Made by a program: the position numbers and the translations under genes
Assembly: GCA_946894095.1 (NCBI GenBank)
Contig: OX335665.1
Location: 8,318,001 to 8,382,000, forward strand
Source: Incurvaria masculella
Lineage: Eukaryota; Arthropoda; Insecta; Lepidoptera; Incurvariidae
DNA: 64,000 nt
Direction: 5' to 3'
Shown: positions 23,301-29,191 of the stretch, piece by piece
How the letters are laid out: every line of letters starts with the position of its first letter
How positions within the stretch are numbered: position 1 is the stretch's first letter
The notes under the pieces: generated by a model
What the model saw: the letters and a program-made list of their open reading frames with translations, nothing else
What the model was told of the DNA's origin: nothing
The model's database searches: none

Positions 23301-24468
23301 ATTGTAAGAATCACATTTTTAATCGTCAGACTTAGGGTCTCTTCCACCAAGTACCGATTAGCTTAATCCGAACATTAAAGGGCCTTTCTTACCATCTTGC
23401 AATCGATACCAGTGCAAGATAATATCGATACCAAGTTAGTAATAAAGGGCCTTTAGTGTCAATTAAAATAGATCAGCACTTGGTGAAAACGAAGCTTATT
23501 TAGTTAAGTTATTGGGGTGCCTCGTCTAACTTTGCGATTTGGCTAGTAGTGTAGTAATAGTAGTTTTAATTGATTACATTGTTGATGCTGTTTTATACGA
23601 CTATACAATATTATAATTTGGTAGCAGTAGTAGGTAACTCGTTTTAAGTCCTAGTTTAGATTATGTTTGCTTCTTTGTTTATTTATTTTTTGTTTCTGAT
23701 ATATGTTTGGATTATGCTATACTTATAATGTAATAAGTTAAAAATGTGTTTAAGATAATGCAACTAGACGGTGGCGGAAGACCAGCGACTGGTGGGATTA
23801 TACTCATCCAGGTTTTTGCTGAGCCATAGCCTTTTTACAAATTACATATTATTATTACTTTTTGTTTACACCATGCCTGTAACTGAAAAATGTGCAATCT
23901 TGTAAATAAATTGATTTTACTCTTACTCTTAGGCCTTAAAGTTCAAAACAAAGGTACCGATTTCGCATTATTTAGCACAACACCAACAACAACAAAATTC
24001 TCGAAGCACGATCATCCCATCAAGAGCACCTTCAGTCTCGTCACCGTCATTTTCAGACGAATGATTTGTTTTTCAGAAGGCTTCAATGGTGACTACCGCG
24101 TGGTCTGGCCCAGATTTTGGCAGAATCTTCCCTAATACCCCTTCGAGAAGACGGATCATCCCATCAAGAGCACCTTCAGTCTCGTCAACGTCATTTTCAG
24201 ACGAATTATTTGTTTTTCAGGTGGCTTAAATCGTGTCTACCGCGTGGTCTGACCCAGCTTTTGGCAGAATCATCCCTACTACCCCTTCTAGAAGAGGGAT
24301 CATCCCATCAAGAGCACCTTCAGTCTCTTCAACGTCATTTTCAGACGAATGATTTGTTTTTCAGATGGCTTCAATCGTGACTACCGCGTGGTTTGGCCCA
24401 GCTTTTGGCAGAATCATCCCTACTACCCCTTCGAGAAGACGGATCATCCCATCAAGAGCCCGTTCTGA
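5306..24468 (+). CDS. Secreted aldo-keto reductase, ecdysteroid-reductase-like, 8 exons
   Basis: Exons 5306-5362, 7259-7366, 7841-8023, 9933-10049, 19605-19772, 21255-21458, 22725-22833 and 24365-24468 join in frame to 349 residues, all with GT/AG borders. Residues 1-19 form a signal peptide. The NADPH-dependent (alpha/beta)8-barrel follows: [15 protein letters not shown], catalytic tetrad D82, Y87, K116 and H149 with the exact family spacing, [12 protein letters not shown] (S187, N188) and the cofactor clamp IPKSVRQNR (K289, S290, R295, N299). From memory, it aligns without gaps between exons 4 and 5 with Bombyx AKR2E4, a 3-dehydroecdysone reductase. A haemolymph 3-dehydroecdysone 3-beta-reductase with a signal peptide is known in Spodoptera, so reduction of an extracellular ecdysteroid or another carbonyl is inferred, not shown. 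The last exon is the third of a tandem array. AATAAA lies at 24614. It converges on the neuropeptide gene downstream. Confidence 0.9.
5426..5682 (-). repeat. RptA copy
   Basis: Opening hairpin at 5430 with a GTGCC variant, short CCGT run, and an end decayed to GACTCGTACTCGGCCGAT. Confidence 0.8.
6822..7188. mobile_element. RptC: compound MITE with TGACGTCA sites
   Basis: Two inverted units share the terminus GAGATAAATAGTCGTAACAA and its complement TTGTTACGACTATTTATCTC-like ends. Exact TGACGTCA palindromes lie at 6926-6933, 7012-7019 and 7064-7071, each next to AAAGTACT. The right end is expanded into three 31-bp tandem units (7094-7186). Single ends of the same family occur near 44935-45040 and 54328-54380. 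The cluster stops about 70 bp before AKR exon 2. Confidence 0.75.
7259..7366 (+). CDS. AKR exon 2
   Basis: Acceptor ATTTTCAG, 36 codons, donor GTAATA, phase 0 at both ends. It starts with about 14 residues of linker ([10 protein letters not shown]...) after the signal exon and then the first barrel strand [15 protein letters not shown], the usual N-terminal AKR signature. Confidence 0.9.
7460..7720 (-). mobile_element. SINE-L copy in AKR intron 2
   Basis: Reverse complement carries the tRNA-Leu-like head GGCGAAATTGGTAAACGCAA and GGTTCGGGTCC. It then runs TACTGGGCTCCTTCTTCAAT to the tail CTTCACGGTCGATTATACG. Related copies lie at 13440, 30955, 39350 and 53480. Confidence 0.7.
7841..8023 (+). 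CDS. AKR exon 3, catalytic Asp, Tyr and Lys
   Basis: Acceptor GATCCACAG, 61 codons, donor GTAAGG, phase 0. Contains [18 protein letters not shown], whose D and Y are tetrad residues 82 and 87, and ends REDLFVVTK, whose last K is tetrad residue 116. The exon is GC-rich compared with its AT-rich introns. Confidence 0.95.
8098..8599 (+). mobile_element. RptB TTAA MITE in AKR intron 3
   Basis: TTAA at both borders, termini AAGGTGGCCCAACCCG and CGGGATGGGCCGCCTT. The interior matches other copies but has a short deletion near 8520. Confidence 0.85.
8791..9268 (+). mobile_element. RptD TTAA MITE, complete copy
   Basis: TTAA at 8791-8794 and 9265-9268. Imperfect inverted termini TTAAGGCGCTAGGACTAG and, at the right, CTAGTATCAGGGCCTTAA. 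This is the reference copy for the family in this window. Confidence 0.8.
9269..9932. other. AKR intron 3, 3 prime part
   Basis: No gene. At about 9470-9600 lies a piece of a LINE or SINE 3 prime tail (GCGGATTCGATCAACCCAGT, AAGAAGAACGCGCAAAG), also seen near 14680-14780, 40800 and 43420. Confidence 0.5.
9933..10049 (+). CDS. AKR exon 4, catalytic His
   Basis: Acceptor AAAATTTCAG, 39 codons, donor GTAAGC, phase 0. Contains [16 protein letters not shown]; the H is tetrad residue 149. The residue after it, usually an aromatic in LIHWPM, is Thr here, which should open that wall of the substrate pocket. Confidence 0.95.
10530..10745. repeat. 60-bp minisatellite in AKR intron 4
   Basis: AAAGTCGACATAACACATTG recurs at 10580, 10640 and, with CACAACTC, at 10700, an exact 60-bp period over about 3.5 units. 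Each unit includes ATTGTGACGTAAATTTGTCG. Confidence 0.85.
11138..11345. repeat. Duplicated block with a strong 50-nt hairpin
   Basis: TTTTCGCATAGTTATAAAAA... TTAATTTATAGAAGACACG occurs at 11150-11210 and again at 11299-11347. In the first copy 11191-11240 folds on itself: about 23-bp arms with three mismatches around a GCCC loop. Confidence 0.7.
11498..11886. mobile_element. MITE with 47-bp terminal inverted repeats
   Basis: Left end GCTAAATATGTCGGTCTGCC and right end complement GCTAAATGTGTCAGTTTGCC match over 47 bp with a few mismatches, including GCCAAGTGGTTGCGTTA. The interior is AT-rich and noncoding. One end of the same family lies at 30495-30545. Confidence 0.8.
12051..12317 (-). repeat. 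RptA copy, degenerate
   Basis: CCTATTACTAAGCCTGCGCT, CCGTCCGTCC and GCACTTGGCCGATT are recognisable; the opening hairpin is lost. Confidence 0.7.
12340..12620 (+). mobile_element. LINE C-terminal scrap
   Basis: A plus-strand frame near 12500 reads [14 protein letters not shown], matching the FPPTYNLGVFKRNVN motif common at the end of insect CR1-like reverse transcriptases. A similar scrap is at 56290-56625 on the other strand. Confidence 0.45.
12790..13105. other. GC- and CpG-rich island in AKR intron 4
   Basis: About 315 bases of strongly GC-rich sequence in an otherwise AT-rich intron, with many CG dinucleotides. It is open in three frames at once (about 86-124 codons), which base composition alone explains. 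No family is recognisable in any frame. It ends at a donor-like CAAGTAATA. It could be an alternative promoter, a noncoding first exon or a foreign insertion. Confidence 0.4.
13440..13610 (+). mobile_element. SINE-L copy cut by a Helitron
   Basis: GGAGGCATTGATTACGGGAA... GGCGAAATGGTTAGACGCAA... AATGGTATGTTTTGC matches other SINE-L heads and then stops exactly where the Helitron-like element starts. Confidence 0.65.
13611..14338 (+). mobile_element. Non-autonomous Helitron
   Basis: The 3 prime end has the Helitron pattern: hairpin GCCCGTGCAAAGCCGGGACG GGC followed by a CTAG terminus at 14335-14338 and then T. The 5 prime part (CCCTATGTATGCTTAAATC, GATAGAGTGATTAAATAGG) is the sequence I know from lepidopteran Helitrons. 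It holds a GC-rich block with a TATAAATAG box near 14100-14180, but no Rep/helicase coding sequence. Confidence 0.7.
14339..16995. other. AKR intron 4, unresolved stretch
   Basis: No coding exon found. It includes a LINE or SINE 3 prime tail ending in AATAAATAAATGAAATGAAATG-like repeats near 14680-14780. Near 15557-15602 AGATAGA-GCGCGCGC is duplicated, and 16465-16530 is AT-rich simple sequence. Confidence 0.45.
17005..17045 (-). mobile_element. Helitron 3 prime end
   Basis: On the minus strand the sequence ends CCCGGGCGGAGCCGGGTACC then GCAGCTAG followed by T: a short hairpin plus CTAG terminus. The 5 prime extent to the right is not resolved. A relative is at 35762. Confidence 0.5.
17046..19337. 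other. AKR intron 4, unresolved stretch
   Basis: No coding exon found. A small foldback at 18178-18268 pairs GAAACGGCGAC with GTCGCCGTTTC. The rest is AT-rich and shows nothing recognisable. Confidence 0.45.
19338..19452. mobile_element. Palindromic derivative of RptM
   Basis: About 50-bp arms (GTGTATTCTTGGCACTCAGT... AGTTAACAGGAG and its complement) flank a 20-base spacer. Both arms match the same terminus of the longer elements at 43537-44497 and 60171-60646. Confidence 0.75.
19605..19772 (+). CDS. AKR exon 5
   Basis: Acceptor TTATTCCCAG, 56 codons, donor GTATGC, phase 0. Contains [11 protein letters not shown] and the family signature [13 protein letters not shown]187 and N188 normally contact the nicotinamide amide. 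The preceding intron is 9.5 kb, but the distance from the catalytic His to DYLETW equals that in AKR2E4, so no exon is missing between them. Confidence 0.95.
19941..20366 (-). mobile_element. SINE-1 with tRNA-like head
   Basis: A-tail at the left (T-run at 19941), shared body, and a head at about 20290-20366 whose complement has GCCTAGTGGCGCAGGGACG (A box) and a decayed B box, GGCGTTCAAATCC. Confidence 0.8.
20425..20525 (+). mobile_element. SINE-1 head fragment
   Basis: GCTTGTAGCTCAGCGGCGTGG and AGATTCAGTTCCCACCCCG resemble the A and B boxes of the tRNA-like head; no body follows. Confidence 0.55.
20690..21003 (+). repeat. LINE-type 3 prime tail, copy 1
   Basis: About 310 bp nearly identical to 27338-27645, from TTAGTTGGRGGGGATTATC to AATAAACAATACAATACAAT. 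The short tandem tail (CAATA)n is typical of a LINE 3 prime end. Confidence 0.7.
21005..21160 (+). mobile_element. SINE-1 fragment
   Basis: TTGATAAGTGCATTTCTTAAC and GCGAGCTGTTCCATGGTTCGG are the head-body junction of SINE-1; the body is lost. Confidence 0.65.
21255..21458 (+). CDS. AKR exon 6
   Basis: Acceptor TTCCTAG, 68 codons, donor GTGAGA, phase 0. Reads [20 protein letters not shown] and VMGYTPFGS, the late barrel strands, then a proline-rich loop [11 protein letters not shown] and [14 protein letters not shown]. The PPPR-DDP loop also occurs in AKR2E4. Confidence 0.95.
21581..21794 (+). repeat. RptA copy, 3 prime truncated
   Basis: AAACCGGCCAAGTGCGAGTC through the GGACGGACGGACAGCGG run; the closing hairpin is missing. 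Confidence 0.8.
22146..22469 (-). repeat. RptA copy with long (CCGT)n
   Basis: Complete copy with both hairpin ends and about eleven CCGT units at 22204-22247. Confidence 0.9.
22490..22548 (+). mobile_element. RptD right-end fragment
   Basis: TTAACTTGGGGTTCCTCGTC to GGCTAGTACCAGGGCC matches the right end of RptD. About 20 bases of an RptG end lie just before it. Confidence 0.65.
22725..22833 (+). CDS. AKR exon 7, cofactor clamp
   Basis: Acceptor CTCTTTGCAG, 36 codons plus one base, donor GTAAGG (phase 1). [20 protein letters not shown] carries K289, S290, R295 and N299 at the positions that hold the adenosine phosphate of NADPH. It continues [13 protein letters not shown]. The split codon is completed by two bases from whichever terminal exon copy is used. 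Confidence 0.95.
22932..23550 (+). mobile_element. RptD copy with nested RptE
   Basis: TTAAGGCGCTAGGACTAGCC at 22932; the interior matches 8791-9268. RptE is inserted at 23334-23498, after which RptD resumes with TTGGGGTGCCTCGTCTAAC. Confidence 0.75.
23334..23498 (+). mobile_element. RptE MITE nested in RptD
   Basis: TTCCACCAAGTACCGATTAG at the left and AGATCAGCACTTGGTGAAAA at the right are inverted termini. Internal subrepeats CCTTTCTTACCATCTTGCAA. Confidence 0.7.
23551..23998. other. AKR intron 7, unresolved
   Basis: AT-rich; a stretch to about 23930 ending TTGTAAATAAATTGATTTTA resembles a LINE 3 prime end. No exon seen. Confidence 0.4.
24077..24135 (+). CDS. AKR terminal exon, copy 1 (short form)
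   Basis: The nearest acceptor to exon 7. Joined to it, the split codon becomes Glu and the reading continues [18 protein letters not shown], then TAA, giving a 334-residue product. The stop replaces the Tyr codon present in copy 3 (CCTAAT versus CCTACT), removing 15 residues. It may be a used alternative exon or a broken duplicate; the acceptor is intact. Confidence 0.5.
24221..24252 (+). pseudogene. AKR terminal exon, copy 2 (broken)
   Basis: Acceptor intact, but after [10 protein letters not shown] a TGG codon has become TGA (24250-24252), and a second stop follows at CTTCTAGAAG. Splicing here would give about 325 residues. Confidence 0.7.
24365..24468 (+). CDS. AKR exon 8, terminal exon copy 3 (full length)
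   Basis: Two bases complete Asp316, then [33 protein letters not shown] and TGA. YYPF fits the HPYHPF-like C-terminal strand of insect AKRs. This C-terminal loop covers the substrate pocket in the family. AATAAA at 24614 is a likely poly(A) signal. Confidence 0.85.
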
Positions 24469-24613
24469 TTCGTCAGGCTCGTCCACATTGAGTCGATTTT
24501 GCGGGAAGCCCCATCTTTATTTTTTTTGATGGGGCCACATCTTTGAATTCAAATTTTCAATACGATGTTTCGGTACACTTTTGAATTTCCTCATTGAAAT
24601 TACAACCAGAATT

Positions 24614-24619
24614 AATAAA
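24614..24619 (+). terminator. Poly(A) signal for the AKR gene
   Basis: AATAAA 146 bases after the copy 3 stop codon. Confidence 0.5.
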
Positions 24620-24783
24620 TACATTGAATATTCATCGATTTTTGTTACTGTGTACTGTTCCTCTACACACATAAACTAAGAACTCCAGTAGTACCTGTAA
24701 GAGGTCAAGGACTATAATTTACTAGATGGTAAGTATGATTTGAATGGGTTGTCATTAATTAACTTCACTAGAATAAAGAGTTC

Positions 24784-25323
24784 GACTCAACTCTCCATAT
24801 AAACGGGGAAAGAAGATCACGCCCATATTTTTTGTCAGAGATCCCAAATTTTCTCTCCAAATAGGTTTGTTTGATCGAACTACACGTCTGGTGACCATTG
24901 GCATTGTAAAATTGTGTTTGGTTTCTAAGTTGTAAGGTCCGAAAGTTCGAATTTTTCGCACGTTTTATCCAATCAATTTGAAGGTGGATTACGTAATGAT
25001 TAATTAAGAACATTTCAAAATGATTAGTCATCAGACATAGCTTATTTAATCAAGATTTATAATCTATTCGGTTTTTGTTAGATTTTTGACTACAGCGGTC
25101 GTGGTTTACTTTTAGCTATAAACATTACAAAACGGTAATTAAAATTTTCGTAGATCTTACCGAATCATACATTATGCACATTGTCTTTTTTGTGGACATG
25201 TTGCATCTTCCTCATCACGGAGCCTGTCTTTTTCTTTGAAACAGAGAAGGTCCCAGAGTGCAACAGCACGTTTTTGTACCGTGCCCGCGAATGAGTTAGT
25301 CCCGCCGGGTTGGGCCACCTTAA
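24784..25323 (-). mobile_element. RptB copy, left end lost
   Basis: Right border GGGTTGGGCCACCTTAA; the left end starts inside the CTCCATATAAACGGGGAAAG block without its TTAA. Confidence 0.85.
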
Positions 25324-25623
25324 ATTGCAATAACATAGGATTGAATAACAGCTACTGCTGATTCAAGAACTAAAAGTAAAATTTGAATTCATACAAAAAA
25401 AAACTAGATGAGTTAAGTTAAGTCACTCATCTGACCGATGCCCAAGACTTTGGTGCTTAAATTTTTTTATTACCAAAACTTTCTTGTGGTCATTTTTATT
25501 TTAGTTATTGTTGTTTTATTAAATTTTATTAAATGTTATTTTACTTACGTCCTTATCAATCTGAACGAAATCGGTTCCTATCACGCCAACATAATTAATC
25601 AACATCAACATAATAAATATTTA

Positions 25624-25902
25624 AGGGTCTCTTCCACCAAGTACTGATTAGCTTAATCCGTACATTAAAGTACCTTTCTTGCCATCTTGCAATCGATACC
25701 AAAACAAGATAATCGGCACTTTTGTAATAAAGGCCCTTTTAAGGGCCTTTTTCACCTACTGCTGATTAGCTTAATCGCCACATATTAAGAGCCTTTCTTA
25801 GCAGCTTGCAATCAATGCCAGTACAAGAAAATCATCACTTTAGTAATAAAAACCCTTTAAGTGTTGATTAAACTAAATCAGCACTTGGTGAAAACCAGGC
25901 TA
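25624..25902 (+). mobile_element. RptE, two tandem units
   Basis: TTCCACCAAGTACTGATTAG ... a second CACCTACTGCTGATTAGCTT ... ending AATCAGCACTTGGTGAAAA. Same family as 23334-23498. Confidence 0.7.
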
Positions 25903-26340
25903 AGTGTCATATAAAATAAATCAGCACCTGGCTTACTGTCGCAAAATGAAACTACCAAACCAAATTCACTTAATTTGTTTATTTTCTTTGCAACTGTAAT
26001 TAAAATATAGCTTACATGGATATAATTGAACATTTTTTCCTTACAATTGGTATTTACATTTATTTTGCAAAAATATATTTAGACGCCCGTTGAAATATGA
26101 CAATTTTCCCCAGCCTTTGTTTGAAAATTGTATTATTTCAAAAGATAAAACGACCGTTAACAATACACCAAAATAATGGAAAACTCCTATGCAGGTATAC
26201 GATTAGGTGAAAAACTTTTTACAATATGTCTTATCCAGTTGTGTATGTCAGAAATAAAAAAATTAAAAATTTTATGGACCAAATTAACTAATTTATTAAT
26301 TTCGCCGAATCTGAACACATTGGCTTGACCCAATGACTTG
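25903..26340. other. Intergenic, nothing recognised
   Basis: AT-rich, no open frame of note and no repeat family I can place. Confidence 0.4.
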
Positions 26341-26344
26341 GGCA

Positions 26345-26729
26345 AACCAGCCTCAGTGGCCCAGTGGCGCGACACTTTGGCGATCGCTCTCCGAAGTTAA
26401 GCAACGCTGGGTCCGGTCTGGTCTTGGATGGGTGACCATTCGACCGTTGAGAGAGGCTGGCCGTGGTTCGGATTCCACGTTAAACTGTAGGTCCCCTTCC
26501 TTACTTACTAGGTGGTAGGGTTAATCCCGCCCAGGTTGGTACCATCGCATTGGATGAACGATAGTCGAAGCGGCAATGAAAATTGTCCGTGTTTTCCATC
26601 CAGTTCAATGTAGCCGTGCAATATAAGGAAGGTCCTGGCATGGCACCTAGTTCCCATGTGGTGTGTTGGGCTAATACCATGACAGAACTTGTGGTATTAG
26701 CCATCCATGTCCAGTCACATAAAAAAAAC
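26345..26729 (+). mobile_element. SINE-1 with 5S-rRNA-like head
   Basis: The head has CCGAAGTTAAGCAACGCTGG and CTTGGATGGGTGACCATTCG, matching the internal promoter of 5S rRNA (its A box and C box). It joins the same body (GGTACCATCGCATTGGATGA, GTCCTGGCATGGCACC) and A-tail as the tRNA-headed copies. The class is known as SINE3. Not a functional 5S gene. Confidence 0.85.
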
Positions 26730-27033
26730 CGGCCAAGTGCGAGTCGGACTCGCACACGAAGGGTTCCGTACCATCGTAAAAAAAAACAAAAAATAACACG
26801 TTTTTTGTATGGGAGCCCCCTTTATTTTTAAATATTTTTTAATCTTACCTATTTGTTGTTATAGCGGCAAAATAAATACACACTCTGAGAAAATTTCAGC
26901 TATCTACCTGTTACGGTTACTGAGATACAGCCCTGTGACAGACGGACAGACGGACGGACGGACGGACGGACGGACAGCGGAGGCTTAGTAATAGGGTTCC
27001 GTTTTCACCCTTTTGGGTACGGAACCCTAAAAA
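26727..27033 (+). repeat. RptA copy
   Basis: Starts in the A-tail of the SINE and ends with the hairpin GGTACGGAACCCTAAAAA; seven CGGA units near 26941. Confidence 0.9.
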
Positions 27034-27240
27034 CACATCAAGCATTTTATGTAAGGTAAGATTACCTTATATGAAGATTTCGTCGTAAAATACTGTTAGC
27101 TGCGAATATAGAAAACCTATATCTAGTGTTCATAATTCAATAGCGGTAAGTAACCCTTCAGTATCGCTGGGCATGAATATTTTACTTTTTTGATGACGTC
27201 GTTCACAACATTCCTGATACGACATTACGGGTATCTCATT

Positions 27241-27312
27241 AATTGAGTTTCAGCGACATTTTCATTTAAATCATTGTAATCAGATTTCTTAAATAGTCTG
27301 ACATAGTTTTTA
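27241..27312. repeat. Half of a foldback element
   Basis: AATTGAGTTTCAGCGACATT and CATTGTAATCAGATTT match one arm of the palindrome at 56690-56828. Confidence 0.65.
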
Positions 27313-27337
27313 CATGAAATAGTAGGTATGGCAACAT

Positions 27338-27645
27338 TTTAGTTGGTGGGGATAGTCTTTGCAAATAAAATGATATTTGTCATGAACTGTTGCATACGGC
27401 ATGGATTTTAAATTTTGTGTATTCATGTTATTTTAGTGTTTTACATATGTTTTTGTTAAAATAATTGATAAACACTTTTGTTAATTTAGACTAAGTGGAT
27501 GTTGAAAAAAAAAACAGCGGAGTTTCTTTCCAGTTCTTCTTCGCTGTGTTTTGTTTTGCTGAACTGGCTAATGATGTTAAAATATGACAAATCCGAGTGC
27601 ACTGTACTGTCTATGGATGATGAATAAACAATACAATACAATATG
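27338..27645 (+). repeat. LINE-type 3 prime tail, copy 2
   Basis: Nearly the same sequence as 20690-21003, including AACAGCGGAGTTTCTTTCC and the (CAATA)n end. Confidence 0.7.
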
Positions 27646-27964
27646 GTTTCTAACTTGCTTTGTATTTTTGGGAAGTTACAGCAGAAATCGCTCTGAACGA
27701 CTGTGCCGCCATCTACATGGAGCAATGGGTGACCGTGTTGCTCGACCCACCTCTTAAATTTACGATTACCCACTGTTCAAAGTAACATAATGACATTAAT
27801 TACAAACATTACATTATTTGGCCTACCCATGTAACGTACTTTACCAGTACAAAGGTTCGAGCCTATTGTGACCAAGGTTTTGGGTTCATTTGATAAAAGA
27901 CAGAACCAAACCGGGCTGTTTTTGCTCGCAATGCCGAGTTGAACGAATGAGCGGACATTTTCGT

Positions 27965-28390
27965 ACCGCTGTAGCTGTCATATGTGCAAAATAAATATGT
28001 GCATAATACATTAACTTCGAGTTCACATTTTTGTGTCAAATGTGCGAAATTACTATGAGCATAATACACAAACTTCGAGTCCACATTTTGCTGTCAAATG
28101 TGTCAAATTACTAAGAGCATAATACGCGAACTTCGAGTCCACATTTTACAGTCAAATGTGCAAAATTAGTATGAGCATAATACACAAACTACGAGTCCAC
28201 ATTTTGCTGTCAAAATAAATGTGCCAAATTACGAAGAGCATAATACGCGAACTTCGAGTCCACATTTTACAGTCAAATGTGCGAAATTACTATGAGCATA
28301 ATACACAAACTTCGAGTCCACATTTTGCTGTCAAATGTGCCAAATGACTAAGAGCATAATACGCGAACTTCGAGTCCACATTTTGTATCG
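27965..28390. repeat. 58-bp minisatellite with dimeric pattern
   Basis: GCATAATAC recurs at 28001, 28059, 28117, 28175, 28238, 28296 and 28354: period 58, with one 5-base insertion. From the second unit on, two types alternate: ATGAGCATAATACACAAAC and AAGAGCATAATACGCGAAC, giving a 116-bp higher-order unit. Confidence 0.9.
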
Positions 28391-28699
28391 TTTTTATTGT
28401 TATCATAAGTGGGGCTCTTTTGGTTCTAGGTGTGGGTCACAATCTCATACAACAAGTTCATATTACAATATTAAATTTACTTTCAAACCATGAGTGCTCT
28501 CTTTTTGGTAGTTATGATTGGAAGTAATAATAATGGGATGTTATAATATATTTTCACCCATAAGACTTAAAATGTATTCATTGATTCTGACTCCTGGCGT
28601 AGTTTCTTGTCGGTTCTTCTTCATACGTGGTATCGAACGATCTATGCAAAAAAACCAAGAGTGCGTGTACAGCTAATAAACAGCAACTCGCAAGTCGAC

Positions 28700-28895
28700 T
28701 CGACATTTAGGGCCACGAGACATTTTGTCCTTTCGAGGCACGAAAGGACAAAAATCAAAATCAACGTCAACATATAATTGAACACGTCACTTTGTATGGA
28801 CAGTATGGAAGGAACTCCATGCAGTTAACTAAAAGTGACGTGTTTGAACATTGATTAACTCAGCCAGTCTCTTCGTGCAATCGGGGCTTAGGGTG
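28700..28895 (-). mobile_element. RptG copy
   Basis: Shares CGTCACTTTGTATGGACAG and AAGTGACGTGTTTGAACATT with 37433-37597 in inverse orientation. A perfect 13-bp hairpin (TTTTGTCCTTTCG, loop AGGCA) lies at 28723-28753. Confidence 0.65.
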
Positions 28896-29049
28896 CAAAC
28901 AGCCCGGTCGACAAGTCACCATAATGTAATTTCTCGAGTGTAGTTCAAGTTTCAATAAAAATATTTCGTTATCCAGGTGCTTGATTTCCTTGGTTCAGTA
29001 GTTCCGAGTGTGAAAAAATAAAGTGCCCAATGGCGACATCTAGCGGCGG

Positions 29050-29191
29050 CTAGTGGAGGCGGATGTGCGCGCGCCGCAGGCTGCCGCGGTAGCGCAGGTA
29101 CGGCGCGGCGAGGACAGGTGGCGCTGCGGGCTGCAGGTAGTCGCGCACGTAGACGTCCGACATTATCGTGCGCATCTGCCGCTTGCCGTAT
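29050..29191 (-). CDS. NPF terminal exon, distal intact copy
   Basis: Acceptor GTCCGTTGCAG, then A completes Arg65, YGKRQMRTIMSDVYVRDYL and on to HIRLH and TAG. It encodes the amidation Gly and KR cleavage site plus the propeptide. Same protein as the nearer copy; they differ at two third positions in 142 bases. Confidence 0.85.

Larger units (their letters stand above)
23999..24468 (+). repeat. 144-bp tandem array of the AKR terminal exon
   Basis: Three copies start at 24077, 24221 and 24365, exactly 144 bases apart with no indels, after a partial exon tail from 23999. Each unit holds the end of intron 7 with the same acceptor (TTTGTTTTTCAG) followed by the exon. The unit joins exon-tail sequence (CATCCCATCAAGAGCACC) directly to intron sequence, so the duplication took in both. 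Confidence 0.95.

Noticed and set aside
24117..24380. An 87-codon open frame across the AKR exon array in another frame
   Set aside because: It is a by-product of the 144-base period, which is a multiple of three, so an open unit stays open. The real frame is fixed by exon 7.
26345..26470. A 5S rRNA gene
   Set aside because: Only the internal promoter region resembles 5S, and a SINE body with an A-tail follows.
27965..28390. A CRISPR-like array
   Set aside because: Units are contiguous 58-bp repeats with no unique spacers, in a eukaryotic genome.
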